A stretch of 64,000 bases of DNA from Candidatus Zhuqueibacterota bacterium (GTDB lineage Bacteria > Zhuqueibacterota > Zhuqueibacteria > Residuimicrobiales > Oceaniaggregativiventaceae), in the NCBI GenBank assembly GCA_014728115.1, contig WJME01000139.1, positions 62,001 to 126,000 of the forward strand, written 5' to 3'. The notes under the pieces are model-generated. The model saw only the letters and a list, made by a program, of their open reading frames with translations, was not told the DNA's origin and did not search any database. Shown here piece after piece: positions 46,184 to 54,971 of the stretch. The translations under genes were made by a program, and so were the position numbers. Positions within the stretch are counted from its first letter, which is position 1; every line of letters begins with the position of its first letter.

Positions 46184-47757
46184 TATTTTCCTCAGAACTG
46201 GTTCTGGATTATATTCACTCGTCTGGAAAAACAAAACAATTTTTCAATGCCCACTATAAGGATCCGCATGCTTTTCAGGCCGTGGCAAAAAAAGTAAAAC
46301 GTCCCCTGGATCCGGTAGTGCAGGAGATTTTTGAGGCCCAAATCAAAGATTTGCCAAACAGTCATGCCTCCCATAGGTATCTGCAAAATCTTTCCGGGCC
46401 TCTTTGTACCATTGTCACTGGTCAGCAGGCAGGTCTTTTTGGTGGACCCCTCTTTACAATATACAAAGCTCTGACCACCATAAAGCTGGCAAAAAAATTG
46501 TCTGCCGAATGGAACGAAACAGTACTCCCGGTATTTTTTATCGCCTCTGAGGATCATGATTATGAGCAAGTCCGATGCCTGGGGATAATAGATAATGAGA
46601 ATCAATTCCAGACCCTATGTCTACCCGAACAGCCTGATAATCGCAAACCTGTAGCAGATCTTGGTCTTCCAGAGGAAACCAAAGAACTTTCTTCGCAATT
46701 GCATGAAATGTTTCCTGATACTGAATATAAACAAAATATTCTTGAAAAACTGTTTCGTATATATACCCCGGGGAAAAGCATGTCCGGTGCTTTTCGGGAG
46801 TGGTTACTGTTTTTGTTTTCTGATCTCGGTCTTTTGGTGCTGGATGGTGCTGACGAACGTCTCAAGGAAGCCTCTTCGCAGATACTCAGGACAGAGCTTG
46901 AGGAGCGTACCAGTTTGACTGCCCTGTCCAATACAAATGAAAAATTAACATCCGCCGGGTATTCGATTCAGCTTCCCTTTCAAAAGAATCGACCGGCACT
47001 GTTATACCTTTACAATGGTGAGAGACATGGCATAGAGTGGGATCCTGAGAAAAAAAGTTATATTCATCTCGGGACTCGGGATCACATTCCCATGGATCGT
47101 CTAAAAGATGTTGCAGTCTTGAGCCCAAAGGCGGCTCTACGCCCGCTGATGCAAGATACTGTTTTACCCACTGTCGCTTATGTCGGGGGTCCCGGAGAAA
47201 TTGCCTATTGGGCTCAGCTTAAAGAACTATATGAAAAAATGAATATGACGATGCCGGTTGTCGTACCTCGTGCAAATTGTACTCTGGTGGAACCCAAAGT
47301 GAAACGTCATCTGCAGCGTTACGAGATTGATGTCGAAAACGTCCTTAAAAATCCCGATCAAATTATTTCGCAGATCACAAATGACATGATCCCCGGTCAC
47401 ATAAAAATAAAGTTTGACGAGATCAAAAGCCGGCTCGATGAATTTTGGGCTGAACTGTTGACAGATATTCAAGAAATCGAACCAACGATGAAATCTGTTA
47501 TCGAAAAGGGCGAAAAGGGAGTTACGAGACAGTTGGATTCCATTGAGGGACGTCTCGCAAAAGCTATTCAAAAGCGTGAGCAAACCGTTGTACAGCAATT
47601 GCAAGCCCTGGTGACCCATCTCATGCCACAAGGAAATTTGCAAGAACGTCAGATCGGGCTTTTATCTTATTTACTAAAATTCGGCCCCGGAATCATCAAT
47701 CGTCTCTATGAGGAGATTGAATTTCCCTTTACAGAACACAAATTTATAGAGCTTTGA
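46177..47757 (+). CDS. bshC: Bacillithiol biosynthesis cysteine-adding enzyme BshC
   Basis: A 526-residue protein, the expected length. It carries the conserved TIVTGQQAGLFGGPLFTIYK block (about residues 70-90) and IASEDHDYEQV, hallmarks of BshC, and a long coiled-coil region near the C terminus (about 410-500). BshC adds cysteine to GlcN-malate, the last step to bacillithiol in the cytoplasm. GGGGGA lies before the ATG. The next codon after its stop starts bshB1 (TGAATG). BshA, which makes GlcNAc-malate, is not in the window. Confidence 0.94.
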   Translation: MLIFSSELVLDYIHSSGKTKQFFNAHYKDPHAFQAVAKKVKRPLDPVVQEIFEAQIKDLPNSHASHRYLQNLSGPLCTIVTGQQAGLFGGPLFTIYKALTTIKLAKKLSAEWNETVLPVFFIASEDHDYEQVRCLGIIDNENQFQTLCLPEQPDNRKPVADLGLPEETKELSSQLHEMFPDTEYKQNILEKLFRIYTPGKSMSGAFREWLLFLFSDLGLLVLDGADERLKEASSQILRTELEERTSLTALSNTNEKLTSAGYSIQLPFQKNRPALLYLYNGERHGIEWDPEKKSYIHLGTRDHIPMDRLKDVAVLSPKAALRPLMQDTVLPTVAYVGGPGEIAYWAQLKELYEKMNMTMPVVVPRANCTLVEPKVKRHLQRYEIDVENVLKNPDQIISQITNDMIPGHIKIKFDEIKSRLDEFWAELLTDIQEIEPTMKSVIEKGEKGVTRQLDSIEGRLAKAIQKREQTVVQQLQALVTHLMPQGNLQERQIGLLSYLLKFGPGIINRLYEEIEFPFTEHKFIEL

Positions 47758-48492
47758 ATGAACGAAAAAGTGGATATACTCGCTGTTGGTGCTCATCCTG
47801 ATGACATTGAACTCATGTGCGCTGGCACGCTGATCAAAATGGTTCAACAGGGGTTTAGAGTCGGGATGGTCTCCCTCACTGCAGGAGAGCGTGGAACCCG
47901 AGGAACAAAAGAAATCAGAACCAGAGAATTTGAAAATGCTGCTCGAATCATCGGAGCCAATGACCATATGATTGGAGGGTTGGCTGATGGCCGATTGGAG
48001 AATCACGAGGAAAATCGGCTGGAGGTGATAAAAATCGTGCGGCGCTTCAAGCCAGAGTTTTTATTTATACCCCACTGGAAAGCACGCCATCCGGATCATG
48101 AAGCGTGCTCACATCTGGTCCGCAATAGCGCATATTATGCCGGTCTTAAAATGATCGATACTGATCAGCCACCTCATCGACCGAAACATATTGCCTATTA
48201 TATGGAATTGTACGATTTTGAACCTTCCTTTATTGTGGACATATCGGAGACCTTTGATCAAAAATTGGCATCGATAAGAGCTCATGAATCCCAATTTTGG
48301 AATCCTGACAATCCTTCAGGACGTGAAGAACAAACGTTTATCAGTTCACCCGAATTTTTTGAATCGATCACGATAAAGGCCCGGTATTGGGGACAAAAAA
48401 TCGGGGTGAAATATGGTGAGCCTTTTTATATGCGGGAACCCCTGGGAATAGCTGATGCATCGGTTTTATTGCAGCAACCCAGTCGTCTATGA
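47758..48492 (+). CDS. bshB1: Bacillithiol biosynthesis deacetylase BshB1
   Basis: A 244-residue LmbE/PIG-L-type zinc deacetylase. The metal motif AHPDDIEL (His13, Asp15, Asp16) and RHPDHEACSHLV (second metal histidine) are present; the SLTAGERGTRGT segment is typical of BshB1. It removes the acetyl group from GlcNAc-malate, the step before BshC. It starts directly after the bshC stop and its 3' end overlaps the convergent GT4 gene by 6 bases. Confidence 0.92.
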   Translation: MNEKVDILAVGAHPDDIELMCAGTLIKMVQQGFRVGMVSLTAGERGTRGTKEIRTREFENAARIIGANDHMIGGLADGRLENHEENRLEVIKIVRRFKPEFLFIPHWKARHPDHEACSHLVRNSAYYAGLKMIDTDQPPHRPKHIAYYMELYDFEPSFIVDISETFDQKLASIRAHESQFWNPDNPSGREEQTFISSPEFFESITIKARYWGQKIGVKYGEPFYMREPLGIADASVLLQQPSRL

Positions 48493-49647
48493 GATCTTTT
48501 TCAATAATGCAGACATAGAGTCGTATAGATGTTGCCAGGTATATCGCTTTTTTTCCTTTATCACTCCCTCGACCAATTCATCCGCTTTATGGTCTCTAAA
48601 AAAGGTCACGATTGCTCTGGCCAGTTCAGCGGGATTTTCCGGTGGAACGACAAACCCCGCTTTGTTATGAGGAACAATTTCGGCCAAACCACCGACATCG
48701 GTTACAATGATGGGCTTTTCAAAATGATAGGCAATTTGTGCAACACCGCTCTGGGATGCTGACACATAGGGTTGGACGACCAAATCTGCAGCACAGAAAT
48801 AAAGCGCGACCTTGTCTTCCGGGATATAATCATCATAGAATACGACCTCTTTCTCGATCCCTCCTTGTTTTACTATATCGAAATATTCTTGCTTGTCTCC
48901 ATAAAATTCTCCTGCGACGATTAATTTTAATTTCAATTCTTTGAGGACCAATGGCATGGCCTTTAAGAGCGTTTGTAGTCCTTTGTAGCGACGAATGAAT
49001 CCAAAAAACAGTAATAGTCGTTCTTCAAAGGAAAATCCAAGAGCCTGTCTTGCGGCCTTTTGTGATACAGGGGGACCGAATATGTCATACACCGGATGTC
49101 CGGTTTGGATAATGGGTTTTTCAATATCCAGGTCAATAAGATCAGTATGTACAGATTTCGACAGCACCAGGATGCCATCGCACGCTTTGAAAAAAAATCG
49201 GGCGAGCATGGCTTCTGCCGGCCGTTTTTCATGTGATTTAGCATTGTGAGCAATGGCCACGATGCGAATTCCACGTTTTTTTAAATACCGTGCAATCATC
49301 CCATAGGCAGGGGCAAAAAATGACATCCAATAATGAAATACCAGAATATCAGGATGCCAGAGACGTATCATCCGGCAGGTTCTCCACCAGCTGAGAGGCC
49401 AAATACTATCGATGGAGCGGGTGGTGGGAATCTCTGCCCCCTGTTCATCGGTGAATTGTGTTTTACCTGGGAAAAGAAATTCGGGGTATTGGCGGGTAAA
49501 GGTAATGACCTTTATTTCATGATCTTTTTCCAGATCTCTGTACATCTTTTCAATAAAATGCGCGATGCCTCCACGATATGGATAGGCTGCTCCAATCATT
49601 GCAATTTTTAAACCCGCCAATGTGTTTTCAGTGTCATTATTTTGCAT
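48487..49647 (-). CDS. Glycosyltransferase family 4
   Basis: About 386 residues from the ATG at 49647. N-terminal KIAMIGAAYPYRGGIAHF and C-terminal SQSGVAQIAYHFEKPIIVTD with DVGGLAEIVP are GT4 hallmarks, with an E-x7-E-like site. It lacks the N-terminal pattern of BshA (a GT4 that begins bacillithiol synthesis, normally GGSGVVATELG), so despite its position after bshB1 it is more likely a polysaccharide or lipid glycosyltransferase. It is transcribed toward the bsh operon. Confidence 0.85.
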   Translation of the reverse strand: MQNNDTENTLAGLKIAMIGAAYPYRGGIAHFIEKMYRDLEKDHEIKVITFTRQYPEFLFPGKTQFTDEQGAEIPTTRSIDSIWPLSWWRTCRMIRLWHPDILVFHYWMSFFAPAYGMIARYLKKRGIRIVAIAHNAKSHEKRPAEAMLARFFFKACDGILVLSKSVHTDLIDLDIEKPIIQTGHPVYDIFGPPVSQKAARQALGFSFEERLLLFFGFIRRYKGLQTLLKAMPLVLKELKLKLIVAGEFYGDKQEYFDIVKQGGIEKEVVFYDDYIPEDKVALYFCAADLVVQPYVSASQSGVAQIAYHFEKPIIVTDVGGLAEIVPHNKAGFVVPPENPAELARAIVTFFRDHKADELVEGVIKEKKRYTWQHLYDSMSALLKKIS

Positions 49648-49754
49648 CAAAGAGTGCTGCTCATTTTTTTTTATGACGGCCCTGATCTTTGCAAGTATAG
49701 AAAAAACCTAAATGAAAAGCAAAGTCTTTTTCATACAAAATTCCCTTTGCGATA

Positions 49755-50165
49755 TTAGTGAGGAAGCCTTGGTTTCAAGAGCCCATAAAAGAATGCACCA
49801 AGCAGGGCTCCGGCAAATGTAAAGAGAGCTGGCCATGCTCCGCTGCCGATTTGGGCAAAGATTGGTCCCGGACAGGCGCCCGTAATAGACCATCCTACAC
49901 CGAATAACAGCCCTCCGATAATGACACCTTTGGTATAGGGTTTGCCGGAAAAATCAATGGGATCTCCACTCAGGGATTTGATATTAAATAATTTGAGAAT
50001 TTGAATAGCGATCGCTGCAGTAATCACCGCAGAACCGATGACCAGGTACATATGAGTTTCCTGAAAAGTGAACATTTTATGCACTCTGAACCAGGATATG
50101 ACTTGTGATTTTGTAAGAATGATGCCAAATATCAGCCCAAAAATAAAAAATTCCAAGTATCGCAA
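49755..50165 (-). CDS. YeeE/YedE-like half-transporter (DUF6691 type)
   Basis: A 136-residue membrane protein with four hydrophobic segments. The motif GVGWSITGACPGP near the C terminus contains the cysteine of YeeE/YedE (TsuA-like) thiosulfate channels. It is the last gene of the ArsR-regulated sulfur operon, nine bases after the first half-protein. Two half-size proteins together probably form one pore for thiosulfate or another reduced sulfur species. Confidence 0.85.
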   Translation of the reverse strand: MRYLEFFIFGLIFGIILTKSQVISWFRVHKMFTFQETHMYLVIGSAVITAAIAIQILKLFNIKSLSGDPIDFSGKPYTKGVIIGGLLFGVGWSITGACPGPIFAQIGSGAWPALFTFAGALLGAFFYGLLKPRLPH

Positions 50166-50174
50166 AACACTCCC

Positions 50175-50639
50175 TCAAAAGATGTTTGTAAAGAAAATAC
50201 CACCGAGTAAAAAAGAAATGACGGCCACGAGACTGGAAAAATGGAGTCCTGCCAACCCGGTAATCCCATGTCCAGAGGTACACCCTCCGGCGTAACGGGC
50301 ACCAAAGCCAACAAGTATGCCTCCTGTAAATAACCGTAGCACACCGGGCCATTCGTAATAAATGGCAGGTAAAAGCTGGGGTGGAGATGTGGAAAGTAAA
50401 AAAGTTGCCACAAATCCACCTGCCAGAATTCCCGCAGCAAAAACAAGACTCCAGGTATACTCTTTCCAATTATATTTAAAATATTCGATCTTTGAATTGG
50501 GTAATACAGCGGCGCACAAGTGCTGGAAATTTGAAGAGACACCCAATGCTTTATTTGTTACAACATACAAAAAAGGTACCATCAGCCCTATGAGCGGGCC
50601 TGCAATATACCAATTCCAGAAGCCAAAAAACTCTTTCAT
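50175..50639 (-). CDS. YeeE/YedE-like half-transporter
   Basis: A 154-residue protein with about four membrane segments and the motif ARYAGGCTSGHGITG, with the conserved Cys and His of YeeE/YedE sulfur transporters. It lies 24 bases after the persulfide-dioxygenase-like gene and 9 bases before the other half. The pair is a two-gene version of TsuA-like proteins, which are single-chain in many bacteria. Confidence 0.86.
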   Translation of the reverse strand: MKEFFGFWNWYIAGPLIGLMVPFLYVVTNKALGVSSNFQHLCAAVLPNSKIEYFKYNWKEYTWSLVFAAGILAGGFVATFLLSTSPPQLLPAIYYEWPGVLRLFTGGILVGFGARYAGGCTSGHGITGLAGLHFSSLVAVISFLLGGIFFTNIF

Positions 50640-50663
50640 TTCGTTTCCTCTTAAATTGTAATG

Positions 50664-52058
50664 TCAGGCAGCGCCTGTCTCAATGGGCATGCCGGCGTGT
50701 TCCCATGCTGCAAAGCCTCCTGTAAGATTTACAATTCTGTTCATCCCCAACCGTTTGAGAATTCCTATGGCATAGCTGGAACGATCACCGGACAAACAGT
50801 GAACGACGATTTTTTGATCTTTTGGAATTTTTTTGAATTGTTCGACTAAATATCCTGCGTGGATATTCAATGCACCCGGAATATGGCCTTGTAAAAATTC
50901 GTTAGGCTCACGAACATCGAGTATTTGTGTCCCTTTCCCGGATATTTGGTCGATGGTTGCCTGATCTACGGTGGCTAATTCATGTCCGGCACGGGACCAG
51001 GTTTGGATATCAGCAAGATAACCGTGCATTTGATCCAGCCCGATTCGAAGCAGGCCTCGGGTCAAGTGTTCTATTTTATCATCATCCGCGATGAGAACAA
51101 AGGGCTGATCATAATCCAATGCCCATCCGGCCCAGGTGGTAAAACTATTGTTCGCTTGAATGTTTATACTGTTTTTTATATGACCTCCGGCATATGCAAA
51201 TTTATCCCGTGTATCAATGATGGTCATGTTTTTTTCTAGAGCCTGTTCAAACTGTTTTAAAGAAAGCCGTGCGGGATGTGGTATTCCTCCTAAAATGGCC
51301 GGACCCTGCTTGTTCATTTTTTTCATCATGGAAAAATATTTAGGCGGTTCTGGCTGGCCTTCGAGCAACGTTTGTATGAACTCGTTCTTATCCGTGATCC
51401 GGAATGCCCAATTGAACTTTTTTTCATATCCAACAGTCGAGCTGGGGACAGCCCCCAAGGCCTTACCACAGGCCGAGCCTGCGCCATGTGCAGGCCAAAC
51501 CTGGACATATTCGGGCAGTGCTGAAAATTTCTTGAGAGATTCGAACATTTGTTCAGCCCCTGAAATCTGTGTGCCGGTCAGGCCAGCGGCTTTTTCGAGC
51601 AGATCGGGTCTGCCGATGTCACCCACAAATACAAAATCTCCGGTAAAGACCATCACCGGTGCATCCCCTGTCATGGTGTCGGTGAGCACAAAACTGATAT
51701 GTTCCGGAGTGTGGCCAGGTGTATGCAAAACCTCAAATTTCAAGTTTCCGACCTTGAATATATGACCCTCTTTCAATCCAGTGTGCTCAAACTGGTACTG
51801 CCACTCTGGGGGGCCTTCATCGGATAAAAGAATTTCAGCGCCGGTATTGGCCTGCAATTCGAGGGATCCGCTGAGAAAATCGGCGTGAATATGCGTTTCA
51901 GCAATATGAGTAATATTCAAATTTTCCTGTTCGGCAATTTCAAGATAGATGTCGATATCTCGTTTGGGGTCTATGACGATGGCGTTGCCGGTTTTTTGGC
52001 ATCCCACAATATACGATGCCTGAGCCAGACCTTTTTCATATATATTTTTAAAGAACAT
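50664..52058 (-). CDS. Persulfide dioxygenase-like MBL-fold protein fused to two rhodanese domains
   Basis: A 464-residue protein. Residues 1-250 form the ETHE1/PDO-like metallo-beta-lactamase fold with the iron-site motif HIHAD (His56, His58, Asp60), HTPGHTPEH and GDIGRPD. Residues about 265-360 are a rhodanese fold that lacks the active Cys (VLIADDDK at the loop); the second rhodanese (about 365-460) has it in VVHCLSGDRSS. Such fusions oxidise or move sulfane sulfur, as in CstB. It follows the ArsR gene with a 54-base gap and precedes the YeeE/YedE halves. A role in persulfide detoxification or thiosulfate use is likely. Confidence 0.9.
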   Translation of the reverse strand: MFFKNIYEKGLAQASYIVGCQKTGNAIVIDPKRDIDIYLEIAEQENLNITHIAETHIHADFLSGSLELQANTGAEILLSDEGPPEWQYQFEHTGLKEGHIFKVGNLKFEVLHTPGHTPEHISFVLTDTMTGDAPVMVFTGDFVFVGDIGRPDLLEKAAGLTGTQISGAEQMFESLKKFSALPEYVQVWPAHGAGSACGKALGAVPSSTVGYEKKFNWAFRITDKNEFIQTLLEGQPEPPKYFSMMKKMNKQGPAILGGIPHPARLSLKQFEQALEKNMTIIDTRDKFAYAGGHIKNSINIQANNSFTTWAGWALDYDQPFVLIADDDKIEHLTRGLLRIGLDQMHGYLADIQTWSRAGHELATVDQATIDQISGKGTQILDVREPNEFLQGHIPGALNIHAGYLVEQFKKIPKDQKIVVHCLSGDRSSYAIGILKRLGMNRIVNLTGGFAAWEHAGMPIETGAA

Positions 52059-52112
52059 AACACCCTCACATTAACAAAAATATATAACTGTATTTGATCG
52101 AGAAAAAAAGAA

Positions 52113-52412
52113 CTATTCATCCAAACATTGATAAATACATTGGATGATTTGAGATAGTTGTTTATGTTTCAGACTATAGAATGTGTGTTTTCCGTCACGT
52201 GCAGACTGGAGAACATCCCGATCTTTGAGAATTGTCAGATGATGCGATGCCACAGCCTGTTCGATGTCGAGTTTTGAGTAAATTTCCGTAACATTCAAGC
52301 TGTTATCATTATCCAACAATTCTACAACTTGCATTCTTATAGGGTGAGCAATAGCCTTGAGCATATTTGCGGCCTTTGTTATTTTTTCACCATTATTATT
52401 GAAATTACTCAT
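52113..52412 (-). CDS. ArsR-family regulator, probable persulfide or thiol sensor
   Basis: A 99-residue winged-helix protein: KAIAHPIRMQVVELL and EQAVASHHLTILKDRDVL (recognition helix), then GKHTFYSL wing. The usual metal site on the recognition-side helix (CxC) is absent. Two cysteines, Cys92 and Cys96, lie in the last helix (IIQCIYQC). SqrR/BigR persulfide sensors use one Cys in helix alpha2 and one in alpha5; here both are in alpha5. It is first in the operon with the persulfide dioxygenase-like gene, so reactive-sulfur sensing is the best guess. Confidence 0.88.
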   Translation of the reverse strand: MSNFNNNGEKITKAANMLKAIAHPIRMQVVELLDNDNSLNVTEIYSKLDIEQAVASHHLTILKDRDVLQSARDGKHTFYSLKHKQLSQIIQCIYQCLDE

Positions 52413-52436
52413 CGGGTATTCCTTTTTACGCAGAAA

Positions 52437-52485
52437 ATTATAAGACTATGTCGATGTTTCAAATTGATATAACCGCATAGATTAT
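52437..52485 (-). promoter_or_regulatory. Candidate promoter/operator of the ArsR operon
   Basis: On the minus strand a perfect TATAAT (52442-52437) lies about 25 bases before the ArsR start, with only a weak -35. Two near-matching inverted arms, taagaCTATG (52441-52450) and CATAGattat (52476-52485), flank the promoter core and could bind the regulator, though the 25-base gap between them is long. Confidence 0.35.
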
Positions 52486-52524
52486 CCTGTTATTCCAAGA
52501 CCATACAGTGCGAAGGAGGTTTTC

Positions 52525-53484
52525 ATGAAATATGCCAAACTTGGAGATCGTGGTCCTCGAGTTTCAACAATGGGATTCGGAGCCTGGGCGATTGGCGGAA
52601 TGAATTGGGGGGAAACAGATGATAATGTCTCTAAACGAGCATTGCATGATGCCCTGGATCAGGGCGTAACTTTGATCGATACAGCAGATGTTTATGGATT
52701 CGGTCACTCTGAAAAACTCGTTTTCGATGTTCTTAAAGAACGGGGGAATAAAAGCGAGATCATTGTCGCCACTAAAGCGGGGAATGATTTCTATAATACG
52801 TCAGAAGAGGATGATAAAGGCTATGGCCCTATCAAGCAAAACGCTGACAAGGATTATATCATATTCGCTGCCGAGCAGAGTTTAAAACGCTTGGATGTGG
52901 ATGCTTTGGATATTTTGCAGCTTCACAGTCCGGATCTCGAAAAATTGGAGCGTGATGACCCCTGGAAAGCTCTGGAAAAATTAAAAAAAGATGGCAAAAT
53001 CAAACATGCTGGCTGGTCTGTGCAGTCTTTTCAGGAAACAAATCAGGCTCATTTGCTCGATCGTCACCATGAACTTATCGATGTGATACAGGTCAGGTAT
53101 AATCTCCTGGAAAGGGAAGCAGAAAAAGAACTTTTTCCCAAGGCTCAGAAATACGGTATTGGCGTTGTTGTCAGAATTCCCATATTGTTTGGTTTTCTGA
53201 CCGGAAAATTTAGTCGCGAAACCCGTTTCGATGATCAAGATCATCGGCATATGAATCTGTCACCGGAAAAACTCGACGAATATTTTGACAAGCTGGATAA
53301 AGTCAAACCGCTCTTTGACCGTTATCCAGATCAATCAATGGCTCAGGTTAGCTTGCGCTTTTGTATTACTCATCCTGCTTGCCATACCGCGATTCCAGGT
53401 GCAAAGACGTCAAAACAAGTGGAGGAAAATTGCGTGGCTTCGGATTTTGGTCCTCTTGACCCGAACGAGATTCCTGTTCTCTGA
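52525..53484 (+). CDS. Aldo/keto reductase
   Basis: A 319-residue protein with a GGAGG ribosome site. It has the AKR catalytic tetrad in context: DTADVYGFGHSE (Asp and Tyr), IVATKAG (Lys) and ILQLHSP (His), and AIPGAKTSKQVEENC near the C terminus for NADP binding. It reduces aldehydes or ketones, or may resemble the sugar-related AKR11/12 groups. It is divergent from the ArsR operon, 112 bases away, so it could share sulfur-stress control, but there is no direct evidence. Confidence 0.9.
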   Translation: MKYAKLGDRGPRVSTMGFGAWAIGGMNWGETDDNVSKRALHDALDQGVTLIDTADVYGFGHSEKLVFDVLKERGNKSEIIVATKAGNDFYNTSEEDDKGYGPIKQNADKDYIIFAAEQSLKRLDVDALDILQLHSPDLEKLERDDPWKALEKLKKDGKIKHAGWSVQSFQETNQAHLLDRHHELIDVIQVRYNLLEREAEKELFPKAQKYGIGVVVRIPILFGFLTGKFSRETRFDDQDHRHMNLSPEKLDEYFDKLDKVKPLFDRYPDQSMAQVSLRFCITHPACHTAIPGAKTSKQVEENCVASDFGPLDPNEIPVL

Positions 53485-53490
53485 TAGACA

Positions 53491-53520
53491 GGCAGGGAGA
53501 ATAACTTTTTTCTCCCTGCC
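53491..53520 (+). terminator. Stem-loop after aldo/keto reductase
   Basis: A perfect 10-bp stem, GGCAGGGAGA / TCTCCCTGCC (53491-53500 and 53511-53520), follows the stop by six bases. The bases after it (GTGTTGCC) are not T-rich, so termination is likely but weaker. Confidence 0.6.
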
Positions 53521-53625
53521 GTGTTGCCCTGTTTTGCCTACTTTATACTTGCGTTAATAAAAAATCCCCATTACATTAACAGGTATGTCCTCAAAAGTAT
53601 TTTTTCCAAAATTCGGTGAAAAAAT

Positions 53626-54969
53626 ATGAAGCCGCCTCTTTATCAGCCAGATGGTACTGTACTCCAATTAATCAAAATCTATTTTAATGACCCTGATCGT
53701 CAGCTTTATATAGAGCCTGATACTGTTTTGCTGCGACAAAATCAGTTTAATGACCGTCTTTACCTCGTTTTGGAGGGGATGTTAGAAGGCACAATCATGA
53801 CAGATCAGGGTCAGGAATTGCTCTTATTCACGGCCAGTCAACATATGTTCGTCGGTGTTTATAGTTTTTTTTCCAAAATCTATTCCAGTTCTGCAACAGT
53901 GATTGCCAAAGAGCCGACGCGTCTGGCTTATATTGATTTACAAACAGTTATAAATATGGGAGTTGAGGGGTGTATCTGCGATCAATTTATGCCGGTCGTT
54001 GTCAGTGAATTGGTGCAAAGGGGCATGAGATTACAAGAGCTTTCTCGTGAAAAGGAGCAGGCTCTGAAAAAACTCTTACAGGTAGAAAAATTGGCTTCAC
54101 TGGGACAAATGGCCGCCGGTATATCGCATGAACTCAATAATGTGATTGCGGTTATACAAAGGAATGTGAACTGGCTATGTGATCATCTTCAATTCCTGAT
54201 TGAGGATGAAAAACAAATAGAAAAGAAATTTTTTCAGATGGGAAAACAAAAAGGATATCATTGGTCAAGTAGAGAAACGAGAAATCGAATTGCAGAAATA
54301 CAAAAACACTATAGCATAGATTACAGCGAGGCAGAAGCCATCGCGAGAACCCCCCTGACTCTGGAAAAGATACAAACAGAGGATATTGAAAAGGCTAACG
54401 AGTCCGGATACTATTTTTCTATCGGAGCTGCCTGTCATGATGTAAAGTTGGCTGCAGAGCAGGCTGCGCACGTCGTTAAATCGGTTAGAGCCTTGTCAAC
54501 ACAGCATGTTGAAGAGCATTTTTTGGATATTAATGAAGCCATTTCTGAAGCGATTACCTTGTGCAAGGGCTTGTCTGGGGATCATCTGTTAAAAAAAGAT
54601 TTTGGATCGGTGCCCCGGGTACGAGCCAATAAAGGTCAGTTAATCCAAATTTTTACCAATCTCTTAAAGAATGCATTCGAGAGCTTGAATGCTGCACATA
54701 CATCGAACGGCTGCGTCACTATCCAAACAAGACAAATCGCTTCGAATGTTCGTATCCGCTTGATCGATAATGGACCCGGGATACCAGAAGAGATATTACC
54801 CACTATTTTTCAACCGAATGTGACAACCAAAGTGGATGGGCTCTCTTTTGGCCTTGGATTAGGGCTTACCATCGTTGAGCAGATCATCGTCAAGCTCGGG
54901 GGGAACATTGAGGTGAAAAGCAAGCCTGGGAAAACAGTCTTTCAAATTTGTTTACCGGGAGAGGAGTAA
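53626..54969 (+). CDS. Histidine kinase with N-terminal cNMP-binding-type domain
   Basis: A 447-residue soluble kinase. Residues about 15-125 form a cyclic-nucleotide-binding beta-roll (LYLVLEGMLEG, SSSATVIA). The H box is GQMAAGISHELNN (His168). Between this helix and the second dimer helix (AAHVVKSVRAL, from ~280) there is an unusual insert of about 90 residues. The HATPase part shows NLLKNAFES (N box), DNGPGIP (G1) and GLGLGLTI (G2). The response regulator follows two bases later. No membrane segment; the signal may be a cyclic nucleotide or something bound by the roll. Confidence 0.88.
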   Translation: MKPPLYQPDGTVLQLIKIYFNDPDRQLYIEPDTVLLRQNQFNDRLYLVLEGMLEGTIMTDQGQELLLFTASQHMFVGVYSFFSKIYSSSATVIAKEPTRLAYIDLQTVINMGVEGCICDQFMPVVVSELVQRGMRLQELSREKEQALKKLLQVEKLASLGQMAAGISHELNNVIAVIQRNVNWLCDHLQFLIEDEKQIEKKFFQMGKQKGYHWSSRETRNRIAEIQKHYSIDYSEAEAIARTPLTLEKIQTEDIEKANESGYYFSIGAACHDVKLAAEQAAHVVKSVRALSTQHVEEHFLDINEAISEAITLCKGLSGDHLLKKDFGSVPRVRANKGQLIQIFTNLLKNAFESLNAAHTSNGCVTIQTRQIASNVRIRLIDNGPGIPEEILPTIFQPNVTTKVDGLSFGLGLGLTIVEQIIVKLGGNIEVKSKPGKTVFQICLPGEE

Positions 54970-54971
54970 CT

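Noticed and set aside
48487-49647. GT4 gene next to bshB1 as BshA
   Set aside because: The N-terminal sequence lacks the BshA glycine/acceptor pattern and the gene is on the opposite strand, so a general GT4 is more likely.
52413-52524. Riboswitch or leader RNA upstream of the sulfur operon
   Set aside because: The 112-base divergent gap is too short and shows only promoter-like boxes and one loose inverted repeat.
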